A model generated the notes under the pieces. That model was given only the letters and a program-made list of their open reading frames with translations. It did no database searches and was not told where the DNA came from. Of a stretch of DNA of 64,000 bases, positions 25,363 through 34,176 are shown in pieces. The DNA comes from SAR324 cluster bacterium (GTDB taxonomy: Bacteria; SAR324; XYD2-FULL-50-16). The position numbers and the translations under genes were made by a program. The stretch is taken from positions 1 to 64,000 of the forward strand of contig JANQGX010000088.1 of assembly GCA_028282885.1 (NCBI GenBank), in the 5' to 3' direction. Position 1 is the first letter of the stretch. The number at the start of each line of letters is the position of its first letter.

Positions 25363-28074
25363 TTAGTACACGAAGTCTGACTCTTTTGTCAGAACAAATT
25401 CAACTCTTCTGTTTCTCGCCTTGCCAACTAAATCGGTGCTTCCCTGATAAGGTTTACTGGATCCGAATCCCTCGGACTTCAACAGACCGCCCGGAATCCC
25501 TTTCCCGATAAGATATTGCCTGACTGCCTCCGCCCTTGCCTTGGATAGTTCAAGATTATATTCTGCAGAGCCATCGCTATCCGTATGACCTTCTATGGAA
25601 ACCGCTCGGATGGATTTATCCGATTTGAGACGCCTGATAATTTTATCAAACAAATCCAGGGACTCAGCCCTGATAATCGATTGTCCCTTTTCAAAGAGAA
25701 TTCTTTCGGTAAATCGGGTAGTCTCGGTTCTCGGCATAAGCGTCAGGTTGCCCTGCAGGCTTGTTTTTCTCTTTTTAATATCCGTCACTCCGATAGTTAT
25801 AGGGTATGATCCCGTTTTGGCGCTTTTGAACATTTTATAGGGAATGACCATCTCGGCTGAATCGCCCCTGACATCGGCTGAGTAGGTTTTTCCTGCCAAA
25901 ATGATTTCGAAAGATTTAAGAGCGGTATTCCAGAACAGGGAGACCGACCTTTCCGGCCGGAGGATTATCTGTTCCGGATTTGTCTCATTGAATCCTGATA
26001 ATTGCAGTTCATCTTTTGAATCCAGAGAATCGCTCAACAAGTCCGTTAATCGGTCCTTGGGAATTTGGAAGGGTTCAACCGGGGATTGGCCCTTGTTTAC
26101 AAAACTCATCATCCCTTTACTGACCAAAACCCCTTCATCTGTTGGGCCACTGCTCAGGGAGACCGTTCCTGTCAGAGTCAATACTTCGGTTTTGTCCTTC
26201 CGATCGGTGACTTCAAAATCGGTACCCTTAACTGCCAGAAAAGCGTTTGCCGATTTTAAGCGAAACCTTTTTCGTTTGAGTTTTATTTTAACCTTTGCTC
26301 TCAAACGTCCTTCAAAGTTGAATTGTGCCTTGGGCGCCTCCTGCAGTTCCTGCGCATTAACACCGATCATAAGGGGAGGCAAAGCGGGATTTCTTCTTAT
26401 ATCGTAGGTTTCGAGTTCCACCTCTCCCATCTCATAAAGCCTCAATAGCTCCCCATCATGCAGGGCAACCAGGACCTTGTCGTCTTCTTCCGTCTTGAGA
26501 GAATCATGCAACATCAGGGGTATTCGTTTCGACCGAACCTCATAAGCCTTTGAATCACGTATCAGGATATAGTCACCAGCTTCAATCATGGCATAACCGA
26601 TTTCACGATACTCCCTGTCCTTAACAAAGCCCGGCAGATAGGTGTCATAAAAAAACCTGACGGGACCCTCCGGTTTAGTTTTGATAGTGATCAGTCCACT
26701 ATTCAGGTGTACCAGGTACGACTTGTCGAGCAGTATCTTACCATTCTCGGGAATTATAGAAGGTGCCAGTGATAGAAAAAGGGCCTGATTCGGATGAATC
26801 GTTGCCACCCCTCCGACAACAGTAAGTTCCGAAGGAGAAGTGAGATCGTGGAAAAAAAGATGGGCCGATTTGGTGCTAAACCTTAAACCGTTAATGTCAA
26901 CCTGGTATGGTTCACCGTTTTCACGGGGCTCAAGATGCAGATGGACCGCTCCGGTCATTTGGTAGGATATCAGACCATCTGTTTCGAACCGCTGAAAAGC
27001 CCCTTCCTTTGACAGGATAATTAACTCACTCTCTGTGGTCCGGATAACAGCGTGTGAATCCACCCCGGCTCTCGTTCCGGGTTGTGCGGCATTGCTATCC
27101 CTACCGGTGACCTTGATCTGACGGCTAACAGGGAACGATCTGTCTTCGGTTTTCTGCCAGACTTCATCGTTAACGGATCTTGTATAAATATTGCCGTCTG
27201 TCCAAACCACTTTAAGCTCTTGTTCTGACAGCAGGTTGACCAGAAGAGCAAGCGCTCCTATAAACAGCACAACAACCACAGAAATACGAAAGAGGTGAAC
27301 CTTGTCAAAGATATAAACCGTTTTGCCGGCGTTAACCTCCAATCGTTTCTTATGCCATCTGATAACCGGGTTCTGTATCCTGTAAGCTCTCTTCAGAGCT
27401 GAGTTCAAGATGGTTTGCTGCTGCTTTTGTAAAATAGGCAATAGCAACACAATCTGCAGAATCGTCTTATACCCCTTTGTCTCGGCACCCCGGGTTGCCA
27501 GAAACTTGCAATTAAGATCCTTGAGGGACTTGTTTCCCAGTTCTCTGGGGAATTTTAACGTCAGCCGATTGTCTTTCAGCAGAACATCATGCATTCCTTC
27601 CACTTCAATCCTGCAAAGAATTCCTCCTTCACTGATATTGACCACTTCCCCTTCGAAATCTGTCATCCCGATATGAAAGGAGACCTTGGTTCCCGGCACA
27701 TTGAAACGGGGATGACGTCTCGAAATACCTTTTCGTAAAATGGTATTGATTTTGTTCTGAATGGTCTGTTGGTTGACCGGGGGAAGAAGATAATGCTGAA
27801 TCCCGATACCTGAAAGAGACTCCAATTGTTCCCGGGATTCATCTCGAATCAGGACGATGACGTGGGTGTTTTTTTTGGGAAGATTGTTGAAATATTCCAG
27901 AATCAAACTGCTGATGACAAAATCGAATGACCTGTTTTTCAGGGCTTGTATCGCTTCCTTCTCGCCAGAAGCCAGTGTGACGTCCGGTTTATCCGTACCG
28001 GCGGAAACAAACTCAGCCAACTGTTCCAGCTCGGGACCGGAATCATGTATGATCAGGATAGATTTTTTCCCCAT
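25363..28074 (-). CDS. Receiver-like/PilZ/FecR/OmpA transmembrane fusion protein
   Basis: A 903-residue protein that spans the inner membrane. Residues 1-115 have a receiver-like fold, but the phosphoacceptor position reads FVISS, so it is probably not phosphorylated. A PilZ domain follows (about 115-220) with both c-di-GMP motifs intact: RRHPR near 120 and NISEGG near 146. A single helix (about 261-283, VVVVLFIGALALLVNLL) leads to a periplasmic part with two FecR-type regions (near 290-420 and 590-680; the second has FLAVKGTDFEVTD). The chain ends in an OmpA-type peptidoglycan-binding domain (about 790-903, VSIEGHTDSDGSAEYN). GAGG lies eight bases before the start. It could couple cytoplasmic c-di-GMP to cell-wall binding. 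Confidence 0.85.
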   Translation of the reverse strand: MGKKSILIIHDSGPELEQLAEFVSAGTDKPDVTLASGEKEAIQALKNRSFDFVISSLILEYFNNLPKKNTHVIVLIRDESREQLESLSGIGIQHYLLPPVNQQTIQNKINTILRKGISRRHPRFNVPGTKVSFHIGMTDFEGEVVNISEGGILCRIEVEGMHDVLLKDNRLTLKFPRELGNKSLKDLNCKFLATRGAETKGYKTILQIVLLLPILQKQQQTILNSALKRAYRIQNPVIRWHKKRLEVNAGKTVYIFDKVHLFRISVVVVLFIGALALLVNLLSEQELKVVWTDGNIYTRSVNDEVWQKTEDRSFPVSRQIKVTGRDSNAAQPGTRAGVDSHAVIRTTESELIILSKEGAFQRFETDGLISYQMTGAVHLHLEPRENGEPYQVDINGLRFSTKSAHLFFHDLTSPSELTVVGGVATIHPNQALFLSLAPSIIPENGKILLDKSYLVHLNSGLITIKTKPEGPVRFFYDTYLPGFVKDREYREIGYAMIEAGDYILIRDSKAYEVRSKRIPLMLHDSLKTEEDDKVLVALHDGELLRLYEMGEVELETYDIRRNPALPPLMIGVNAQELQEAPKAQFNFEGRLRAKVKIKLKRKRFRLKSANAFLAVKGTDFEVTDRKDKTEVLTLTGTVSLSSGPTDEGVLVSKGMMSFVNKGQSPVEPFQIPKDRLTDLLSDSLDSKDELQLSGFNETNPEQIILRPERSVSLFWNTALKSFEIILAGKTYSADVRGDSAEMVIPYKMFKSAKTGSYPITIGVTDIKKRKTSLQGNLTLMPRTETTRFTERILFEKGQSIIRAESLDLFDKIIRRLKSDKSIRAVSIEGHTDSDGSAEYNLELSKARAEAVRQYLIGKGIPGGLLKSEGFGSSKPYQGSTDLVGKARNRRVEFVLTKESDFVY

Positions 28075-28236
28075 AGTCAGCGCCTCATCAACAAGTTTTA
28101 ATTGTTTTGTCGTGTGTACCTTGCTTACCGGTTATCGCATTGCCGCGACTCCGTTGTCAAAACAAGGTAGCTTAAGAAATCGAATTATCCCGTTGCTGCT
28201 GAACAAAAGCAACAATGACAGTTTTCCCGGAACCGA

Positions 28237-30216
28237 TCAACGTTTCACCGGGAGCAGAATGTGAAACCGGGTACCTTCTTCCTCTTGGCTTTCTGCCCAA
28301 ATCACACCCCGATGGGCTTCCACAATCTCTTTGCAAATAGGGAGGCCCAACCCTGTTCCCTCGCCCGATCTTGTTTTTCGGCTCTGTTTGAATTTTTCAA
28401 ACACCATGGACAACTGGTCATCCGGAATTCCGATGCCGTTGTCGGCAACCGTGACATGAACAGCACGAATGTCATGATCGGAACTTCGTCTTCCGGATTT
28501 CATCGTCGTCGATTTTGCAGTCACGCGGATCTCCCCACCCGAGGATGAAAACTTGATAGCATTCGAAAACAGATTTCTGAATACCTGGCCTATTCTGAAA
28601 GGATCGCATTCAATTTCCGGCAGATCCTCGGGAAGAAGCATAGTGAGGTTTTGCTGCTTCCCCTGCAACACCATTTTTAATTCACCGCAAGCTTCCGCAA
28701 TGATGGACGATAAGCTGACCTGTTCCACCTGAAATGCCATGCTCCTGGATTCCAGCTTCGAGTAGTCCAGAAGATCATTCAAAAGCCTGTCCAGACGCAG
28801 GGCCGAAGAGAGTATTTCCCTGAAAAACCCTTCAAGTTTGTTTTCCTTGCTATTATACTCCCGGATTAACCGGTCAATCTTTTCGACAAGTGCGGATGCC
28901 GGTTGCCTGGAAACCTTGGAATTCTCCTTTAGTTCACGGTCAATTTTAGTAATGGCCTCCCGAACAACGGGATCACGGATCCTTCTCAATCCAACATCAG
29001 CATAACCCGTAATACCCCCAACCGGATTTCTCAACTCGTGGGCGATAAAATAAAGCCACTCGGAAATGGCCTGATTAGCCTGTTCAGCCACCTCCTTCGC
29101 CTTTTTCAAATTCTCTTTCTCCACCCGATCAGAAACATCAACCACCAGTCCCTGTACTCCCAGGAACTCTCCTTCTTTAATAACGGGGGATGCAAAAGCT
29201 TCGATTGACGTTTCATTTCCCTCACCATCGTATGCTGAGTAAACATTCCAGCCAATATCCTGATTTTGGAGAACCTTCTCCATATTTTCCGCAAGCCTTT
29301 GACGATCATTCTCCTTAACTCGCTTCAAAGCTCCCCATTCCATTTTGTGATCGAACTCCGCTTCTGTAAAATTAAACATTTCAATGGCTTTTCGATTGGC
29401 AAATACCAGCCGGCTCTCCGCATCAACAAAAAGATAGGCAATAGGCAACATTCCCATCAGTTCGTCAAATCTCAATTCTGATTCCTTCAGCGCCTCTTTG
29501 CTCCTTGACAGGAGAATTTCCGTTTTTCTTCTCTCCTCCTTTTCATTTAAGAGGCGGATATTATAATCATGAAGCAGTTTATTGTTCTCCTCCAGCGCTC
29601 CAAAAGCCTTTTTTTTGTCCGCCAGGGACATCCTCAAACCACGAATCAACAATGCCGTCCCCAAGGTTGCAATCGCGTTGAGCAACATAAAATTGGAACT
29701 CAGCACAATCCACTTATCCATCGGATGGTCGAAAGCAAATTCCCAATTCCTCCAACCCTGTTGCAACAAGTCACCGATCACTACCAGGGTGATCATGTTA
29801 ATTAACAGGGCCACCAACGAATATCGGACACTCAGCAGTAATCCGGTGATAATGGGGAAAAAGAACAGCCAGGTGGGACCCGCACCCCCAAAAGGACCAA
29901 CCATCAGCAAAAGTGTCAGACCCAAAACGTAGCAGAGAATCACCACGCTAAAAGTCCTCATGATTGCCGGCAGAGCTCGCCAGACAAAGAGGATCAGAAC
30001 CCAGGCATACAGCAGAATATCGACTGCTACCACAACCCAGAGTCCCTCTTTCACAGCCAGATTGACACTAAAGATCAAAACAAAAAAACCGAAAAAGACC
30101 CCGATCAGCAAAAAAGACAGAGCAATCCGGTCCTGCCAGTGTCTCAACTCGTTCTCTTCTTCAGACAAATTGGATTCAGTCAGCTTTGATATCAGGTTGA
30201 TGATTCTGTCTTTCAT
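28237..30216 (-). CDS. Membrane PAS histidine kinase with extended DHp domain
   Basis: A 659-residue sensor kinase. Six hydrophobic helices (about residues 28-195) form an uncharacterised membrane sensor, followed by a coiled coil (about 200-245) and a PAS domain with PAC end (about 250-365). The H-box is WLYFIAHELRNPVGG with His at about 393. Between the two dimerisation helices lies an extra charged stretch of about 50 residues (roughly 415-465) not found in most HisKA domains. The ATPase core is complete: NLFSNAIKFSS, VADNGIGIPDD and GTGLGLPICKEIVE. No response regulator lies next to it; the PilZ/OmpA fusion gene is 162 bases downstream on the same strand. Confidence 0.88.
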   Translation of the reverse strand: MKDRIINLISKLTESNLSEEENELRHWQDRIALSFLLIGVFFGFFVLIFSVNLAVKEGLWVVVAVDILLYAWVLILFVWRALPAIMRTFSVVILCYVLGLTLLLMVGPFGGAGPTWLFFFPIITGLLLSVRYSLVALLINMITLVVIGDLLQQGWRNWEFAFDHPMDKWIVLSSNFMLLNAIATLGTALLIRGLRMSLADKKKAFGALEENNKLLHDYNIRLLNEKEERRKTEILLSRSKEALKESELRFDELMGMLPIAYLFVDAESRLVFANRKAIEMFNFTEAEFDHKMEWGALKRVKENDRQRLAENMEKVLQNQDIGWNVYSAYDGEGNETSIEAFASPVIKEGEFLGVQGLVVDVSDRVEKENLKKAKEVAEQANQAISEWLYFIAHELRNPVGGITGYADVGLRRIRDPVVREAITKIDRELKENSKVSRQPASALVEKIDRLIREYNSKENKLEGFFREILSSALRLDRLLNDLLDYSKLESRSMAFQVEQVSLSSIIAEACGELKMVLQGKQQNLTMLLPEDLPEIECDPFRIGQVFRNLFSNAIKFSSSGGEIRVTAKSTTMKSGRRSSDHDIRAVHVTVADNGIGIPDDQLSMVFEKFKQSRKTRSGEGTGLGLPICKEIVEAHRGVIWAESQEEEGTRFHILLPVKR

Positions 30217-30444
30217 TTGGTAAATACCCGGGAACTGATTCAGATCGTATAATAGTCAACAAGCTCTAAGGTTATCACGAAATCCGATAGTTAACAATAT
30301 TGAACCCCCGGCTTTGACTGCTCCGAACAATCCCCTCTCCAAAATACAATCCAATAGGCAAACTGTCTCACGTTCAAACTGTTATTTCCAATCCCGGTTT
30401 AGCTCATATCTCTCTAGGGATCTAATTGCAATTAAAAAAGATTC

Positions 30445-30473
30445 TTGACAGAGTTGCTTCCAACAACAAGAAT
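30445..30473 (+). promoter_or_regulatory. Sigma-70-type promoter of the thiolase operon
   Basis: A perfect TTGACA (30445-30450) is followed after 17 bases by AAGAAT (30468-30473), four of six matches to the -10 consensus. Transcription would begin near 30480, just ahead of the palindrome at 30488, leaving a leader of about 200 bases. Confidence 0.5.
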
Positions 30474-30487
30474 AATTCTGTTAAGAG

Positions 30488-30501
30488 ACTGAGCGTTCAG
30501 T
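30488..30501. promoter_or_regulatory. TetR-type operator candidate
   Basis: ACTGAGCGTTCAGT is palindromic except for one central pair and resembles the TGAxCGxTCA operators used by many TetR-family regulators of acyl-CoA and fatty-acid genes. It lies just after the predicted start point, where a bound repressor would block transcription. No TetR gene is present in the window. Confidence 0.45.
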
Positions 30502-30687
30502 CAGTTCATTGTGTTTCCATAGAGGTAGAGCAATATCCAGTTAAAGACAATTCAAAGGAGGTGTTTCGTCACCATTCACGCTATCTCAGGTATCTGCGTG
30601 GCTGTGCTTTTCGGTGCAGTGTCACTGGCAGAGCTAAAGATGAATCGTGACCACACCTATTTACTTTAATCAAAAAGGAGGAAAGTC

Positions 30688-31842
30688 ATGAATGAGCGAG
30701 TCGCAATAATCGGGATTGGTTCAACCGGGTTCTCGCCGGTTAGTCCTGATCTTTCCTTTAAAGAACTGACCTATAGTGCAGCGGTTAAAGCTTACGACGA
30801 GGCCGGTCTGCATCCAAAGGAGATTGATTCCTTTATAACGGGGTCCGAGGACTTCATGGAGGGGTACAGCATTTTTGACGAGTATATTCCCGATCAGATG
30901 GGAGCTGTATTAAGGCCTGCCCATACAGTCTGTGCCGATTTCATTCAGGCGATGGGCGTGGGTTGCATGATGATCAACACCGGGGAATTTCGAACCATTG
31001 CCGTTGAAGCTCATAGCAAGGCTTCCAATGTGAAAACCCTGGATGAGGTTAAAGCCTTTGGTCTTGATCCGGTTTACCTGAGGACCCTGAAGGAAAATGC
31101 CGAGTTCCTTGCAGGTCTCGAAATGAGACGGTTTCTCGAAGAAACCGGCAACTCCGTGGAGCAGTGTGCATCGGTAGTGGTTAAAAACAGGAAAAACGCC
31201 CTGATAAATCCTGAAGCCGGGCATGGAGCAGTGTTAACCGAGTTTGATGTTCTCTCTTCACATCCCGTCTCAACACCATTGAAGCATCTGGATGCGGCCG
31301 CGCCTTCTGACGGAGCCATTGTGATTGTATTGGCTGCTGAAGAGGTTGCCAGGAGTCTTTGTGACAATCCGGTCTGGATCAAAGGATTCTCCTGGTGTTC
31401 AGCCGAAGGAAATTTCTGGTCCCGGGATCTAAGTTTTGCCAAATACGCAAGCCTGGCTGCCAAAAAGGCCTATGCCATGGCAGGTATTTCCCAGCCCTCT
31501 AAAGAGATAGATTTCGCGGAGGTTTGTGACGAGTATTCCTATAAGGAACTACAGCACCTCGAAGCGCTCGGTTTAGCCAGAAGGGGAGAATCCGGTTATC
31601 TCACTGAAACCGGCGCCACCTCACTGGAAGGAGAGATGCCTGTGAACACTTCCGGCGGATCCATTGGCGTGGGACACACTTTTGAGGCCAGTGGCGGTAT
31701 GAAGGTTAACGAAGCAGTTCAGCAGTTAAGAGGCCTGGCCGGAAAGCGACAAATCAAAGGGGCCACTACGGGGCTGGTTCAATCCTGGAGAGGAGTCCCC
31801 ACCGGTACCGGTTCAGTTGCTATTCTTTCAAATGAATCATAG
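30688..31842 (+). CDS. Thiolase-fold protein (SCPx/DitF-type), likely active subunit
   Basis: A 384-residue member of the thiolase superfamily branch that works with DUF35 partners (thiolases, HMG-CoA-type condensing enzymes and retro-aldolases on acyl-CoA). GGAGG lies just before the ATG at 30688. The N-terminal loop keeps a Cys at about residue 82 (HTVCADFIQAMG) where the nucleophile belongs, and the C-terminal loop keeps His in GVGHTFEASGG. The usual HDCF-type motif reads EVCDEYSYKEL, so chemistry may differ from a standard thiolase. Its stop overlaps the ribosome site of the next gene, a close paralogue. The four-gene operon fits degradation or synthesis of an acyl-CoA; the substrate is unknown. 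Confidence 0.8.
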   Translation: MNERVAIIGIGSTGFSPVSPDLSFKELTYSAAVKAYDEAGLHPKEIDSFITGSEDFMEGYSIFDEYIPDQMGAVLRPAHTVCADFIQAMGVGCMMINTGEFRTIAVEAHSKASNVKTLDEVKAFGLDPVYLRTLKENAEFLAGLEMRRFLEETGNSVEQCASVVVKNRKNALINPEAGHGAVLTEFDVLSSHPVSTPLKHLDAAAPSDGAIVIVLAAEEVARSLCDNPVWIKGFSWCSAEGNFWSRDLSFAKYASLAAKKAYAMAGISQPSKEIDFAEVCDEYSYKELQHLEALGLARRGESGYLTETGATSLEGEMPVNTSGGSIGVGHTFEASGGMKVNEAVQQLRGLAGKRQIKGATTGLVQSWRGVPTGTGSVAILSNES

Positions 31843-31854
31843 GAGGTGCAGAAA

Positions 31855-33018
31855 ATGGGAAAAAGAAGAGTTGCAGTAGTCGGAGCCGGTTTGACCAAGT
31901 TCGTTAGGCGGGCTCAGGAGACAGGACCCGAACTGTCCCATCAGGCTGTGAAAATGGCTTTGGACAGCGCGGATCTCAAGCTGAAAGACATTGACATGGT
32001 GACCCTGGGAACTGCACCCGACGCCTTTGATGGTGTTCATATGAAGGGTGAGTATCTGCTCAGCGGAGCCGGGGGAAATAATAAACCTTACATCAGGAAT
32101 TTTGTAGGTGGCGGAACCGGGGTATTTGCCCCAATTCATGGTTGGATGCATGTGGCATCCGGCGCTGCGGATATTTGTATGGTAGTGGCCGAGGAGAAGA
32201 TGTCCTGTTGCCATCCCCATCCGGCTGGAGCCTTTATCACGATTTTTGACCATACTACGGAACAGCCCCTGAAACCAACCCTGATCTGGATTTTTGCGCT
32301 GGAGATGAGACGCTATATGGAGACTTACGGTCTTTCCGCTGAAGACATTGCCAGGGTTGCAGTCAAAAACAAGAAAAACGCCCTGGATCATCCCTCGGCC
32401 CAGGTTGCAGAGGAAGTAACAATAAAGGATGTCTTGGATTCGGAAATGCTGGCCGAACCTGTGCACCGGCTGGATATCAGCCCATCTTCGGATGGGGCGG
32501 CAGCCATGATCCTGGCCAGTGAAGATGTGGCAAAGCGGTTGACCGACAAGCCCATCTGGCTGGATGGCGTAGGCTGGAACCTGGATACTTCCTATTGGGC
32601 CACCAGGGATCTTTACTATCCCAGGTATGTCGAAAAAGCTGCCCGCATGGCATACGATATGGCAGGTATCAAAGAACCTTCAAAGGAAATTCATGTTGCA
32701 GAACCTTACGATCCCTTTGATTATAAGGAGTTGCACCATATGGAGGGACTGATGCTTTGTGAAAGGGGCGAGGCCGCACAACTGACTGCCGACGGGGTCA
32801 CGGAACGCGACGGTAATCTGCCGATCTGTCCTTCCGGAGGTGCCTTGGGTGTCGGCAATCCCATTGCCGCCACGGGTTTGATGAAAGTGATCGAAATCTA
32901 TCTGCAGTTGAAGGGAGATGCCGGTAAGAGACAGGTACCGGGAGATCCCAGGGTTGGTGTTGCCCAGGCATGGGGTGACCTGATGCAGGTAGGAACCGTA
33001 ACCGTTCTCAGAAGATAG
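31855..33018 (+). CDS. Thiolase-fold protein, probable non-catalytic partner
   Basis: A 387-residue paralogue of the upstream gene. The start at 31855 has AGGAGG eight bases before it. The loop that should hold the nucleophilic Cys reads RNFVGGGTGVFAP with no Cys, and the C-terminal His is replaced by Asn in GVGNPIAATG. Loss of both residues, with the fold otherwise preserved, suggests a structural or binding subunit of a heteromeric enzyme with the upstream protein. Paired active/inactive thiolase subunits and thiolase-DUF35 complexes are known from anaerobic aromatic-compound and steroid pathways. The next gene starts nine bases downstream, so stoichiometric expression is likely. Confidence 0.75.
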   Translation: MGKRRVAVVGAGLTKFVRRAQETGPELSHQAVKMALDSADLKLKDIDMVTLGTAPDAFDGVHMKGEYLLSGAGGNNKPYIRNFVGGGTGVFAPIHGWMHVASGAADICMVVAEEKMSCCHPHPAGAFITIFDHTTEQPLKPTLIWIFALEMRRYMETYGLSAEDIARVAVKNKKNALDHPSAQVAEEVTIKDVLDSEMLAEPVHRLDISPSSDGAAAMILASEDVAKRLTDKPIWLDGVGWNLDTSYWATRDLYYPRYVEKAARMAYDMAGIKEPSKEIHVAEPYDPFDYKELHHMEGLMLCERGEAAQLTADGVTERDGNLPICPSGGALGVGNPIAATGLMKVIEIYLQLKGDAGKRQVPGDPRVGVAQAWGDLMQVGTVTVLRR

Positions 33019-33027
33019 GAGGAAGTG

Positions 33028-33537
33028 ATGACAATAATCAAGGTACCCGTAAAGGGGCTCTCAAGCAAAGAGTATGAAAGATCACTCAAAGTCACCTGGC
33101 AACCTGAACTTCAGTATGCCTGGGACAACGGAATTGCCATCGGCAAGTACCTGGAAGCTTTGAAAGACGGCAAGATTCTGGGCTCCAGGTGTGAGAAATG
33201 CCACAGGATCATGCTTCCTGCCAGATCCTTCTGTGAACTGTGCTGGCGACCGGTCGACGAATATTTGCCGGTTAAGGACACGGGAATCGTCAACACCTTC
33301 TCCATCTGTCATGTCAATTGGGATGCCAGCCGGTTGAAACCGAGAGAACCCAGGCATCTGCCTGCCGTAATAGAGATCGAAGGAGCTTCGGCCGGAATGG
33401 GGATTATGCATCTTCTCGGCAACGTCAAACCCAAGGATATTTACATCGGGATGAAAGTCAAAGCCAAATGGAAGCCCAGGAAAGATCGGGAAGGCACCAT
33501 TACCGATATTCTTTATTTTGAACCCGTCAGGAAATAA
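33028..33537 (+). CDS. DUF35 OB-fold zinc-ribbon protein (thiolase partner)
   Basis: A 169-residue DUF35 protein. I choose ATG 33028 because AGGAGG ends five bases upstream; the in-frame GTG at 33025 is too close. The rubredoxin-like zinc ribbon has CEKC and CELC about 14 residues apart, followed by an OB fold (NTFSICHVNW, GMKVKAKWKPRKDREGTI). In known systems DUF35 proteins bind the acyl-CoA tail and hold it in the thiolase active site. It follows two thiolase genes and precedes a second DUF35 gene, so each thiolase may have its own partner. Confidence 0.85.
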   Translation: MTIIKVPVKGLSSKEYERSLKVTWQPELQYAWDNGIAIGKYLEALKDGKILGSRCEKCHRIMLPARSFCELCWRPVDEYLPVKDTGIVNTFSICHVNWDASRLKPREPRHLPAVIEIEGASAGMGIMHLLGNVKPKDIYIGMKVKAKWKPRKDREGTITDILYFEPVRK

Positions 33538-33549
33538 AGGAGGTTGACC

Positions 33550-34020
33550 ATGTCATTCAAAGACAGCATTACTCAAACAACACAGATTGGCTATTTCGAA
33601 GGAGCCATACCGGTCAACTACCAGTATACATTCGGAATCGCCGGGGACAAGTTTTTCAGAACCATAAAAACCAAGGGTGATTTTATCGCCTCCAAGTGCT
33701 CCGAATGCGGGAGCACAAAAATCTACCCCCTCTCTTATTGTGAAGAGTGTTTTGCCAATATCAAGGAGTATATCTCCGTGGGGTTGACCGGAGAGCTATA
33801 CTCCTTCACGGAATGCCACTATGATTACCAGGGGATCGAACACAAGGAACCCCGGATCATGGGACTGGTAAAGTTCGAAGGCGTAGATGGCGGTATTGTT
33901 CACAGGGTGAAAGCACCACCCGAAGGATTAAAGGTTGGCATGAAGGTTAAGGCAAAGTTAAAGCCTAAAACCAAGCGAGAAGGCGTGGTGGACGATATTC
34001 TTCACTTTGAAAAAGCGTAA
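33550..34020 (+). CDS. DUF35 OB-fold zinc-ribbon protein (second copy)
   Basis: A 156-residue DUF35 protein starting at ATG 33550, with AGGAGG seven bases upstream. The zinc ribbon shows CSEC and CEEC, and the OB fold ends GMKVKAKLKPKTKREGVVDD, closely similar to the first copy. It is the last gene of the operon and is followed by a strong hairpin at 34030. Like its neighbour it should present CoA esters to a thiolase-fold partner; which thiolase it pairs with cannot be read from sequence. Confidence 0.85.
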   Translation: MSFKDSITQTTQIGYFEGAIPVNYQYTFGIAGDKFFRTIKTKGDFIASKCSECGSTKIYPLSYCEECFANIKEYISVGLTGELYSFTECHYDYQGIEHKEPRIMGLVKFEGVDGGIVHRVKAPPEGLKVGMKVKAKLKPKTKREGVVDDILHFEKA

Positions 34021-34029
34021 TAATCGTTG

Positions 34030-34068
34030 GATTCCGGGGACATTTCGCGATAATGCGTCCCCGGAATC
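34030..34068 (+). terminator. Strong hairpin ending the thiolase operon
   Basis: GATTCCGGGGAC (34030-34041) and GTCCCCGGAATC (34057-34068) pair perfectly over 12 bases around a 15-base loop, nine bases after the last stop. No T-run follows. It may also serve the convergent gene ending at 34177. Confidence 0.7.
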
Positions 34069-34176
34069 ATCTTGAATCCAAACTCCTGCCTGTTGTTTTG
34101 CCTAACCAATACTCATCCCCACCCTTAAGCATGAATAAAGCGACACAGGAGCCGATTTGCGGCTTTTGCTAACAGC

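Larger units (their letters stand above)
30217..30687. other. Promoter region of the thiolase operon, 471 bp
   Basis: Contains the divergent starts of the kinase gene and the thiolase operon, plus a likely promoter (30445-30473) and operator (30488-30501). A good AAAGGAGG at 30554-30561 is not followed by a usable ATG; the frame after it (from about 30574) encodes a short hydrophobic peptide ending at 30669, which I do not accept as a gene. Confidence 0.5.

Noticed and set aside
30554-30672. Strong AAAGGAGG followed by a frame coding a short hydrophobic peptide before the thiolase operon
   Set aside because: No ATG, GTG or TTG at a sensible distance; using ATT as a start would be special pleading. 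It may be a decayed leader gene.
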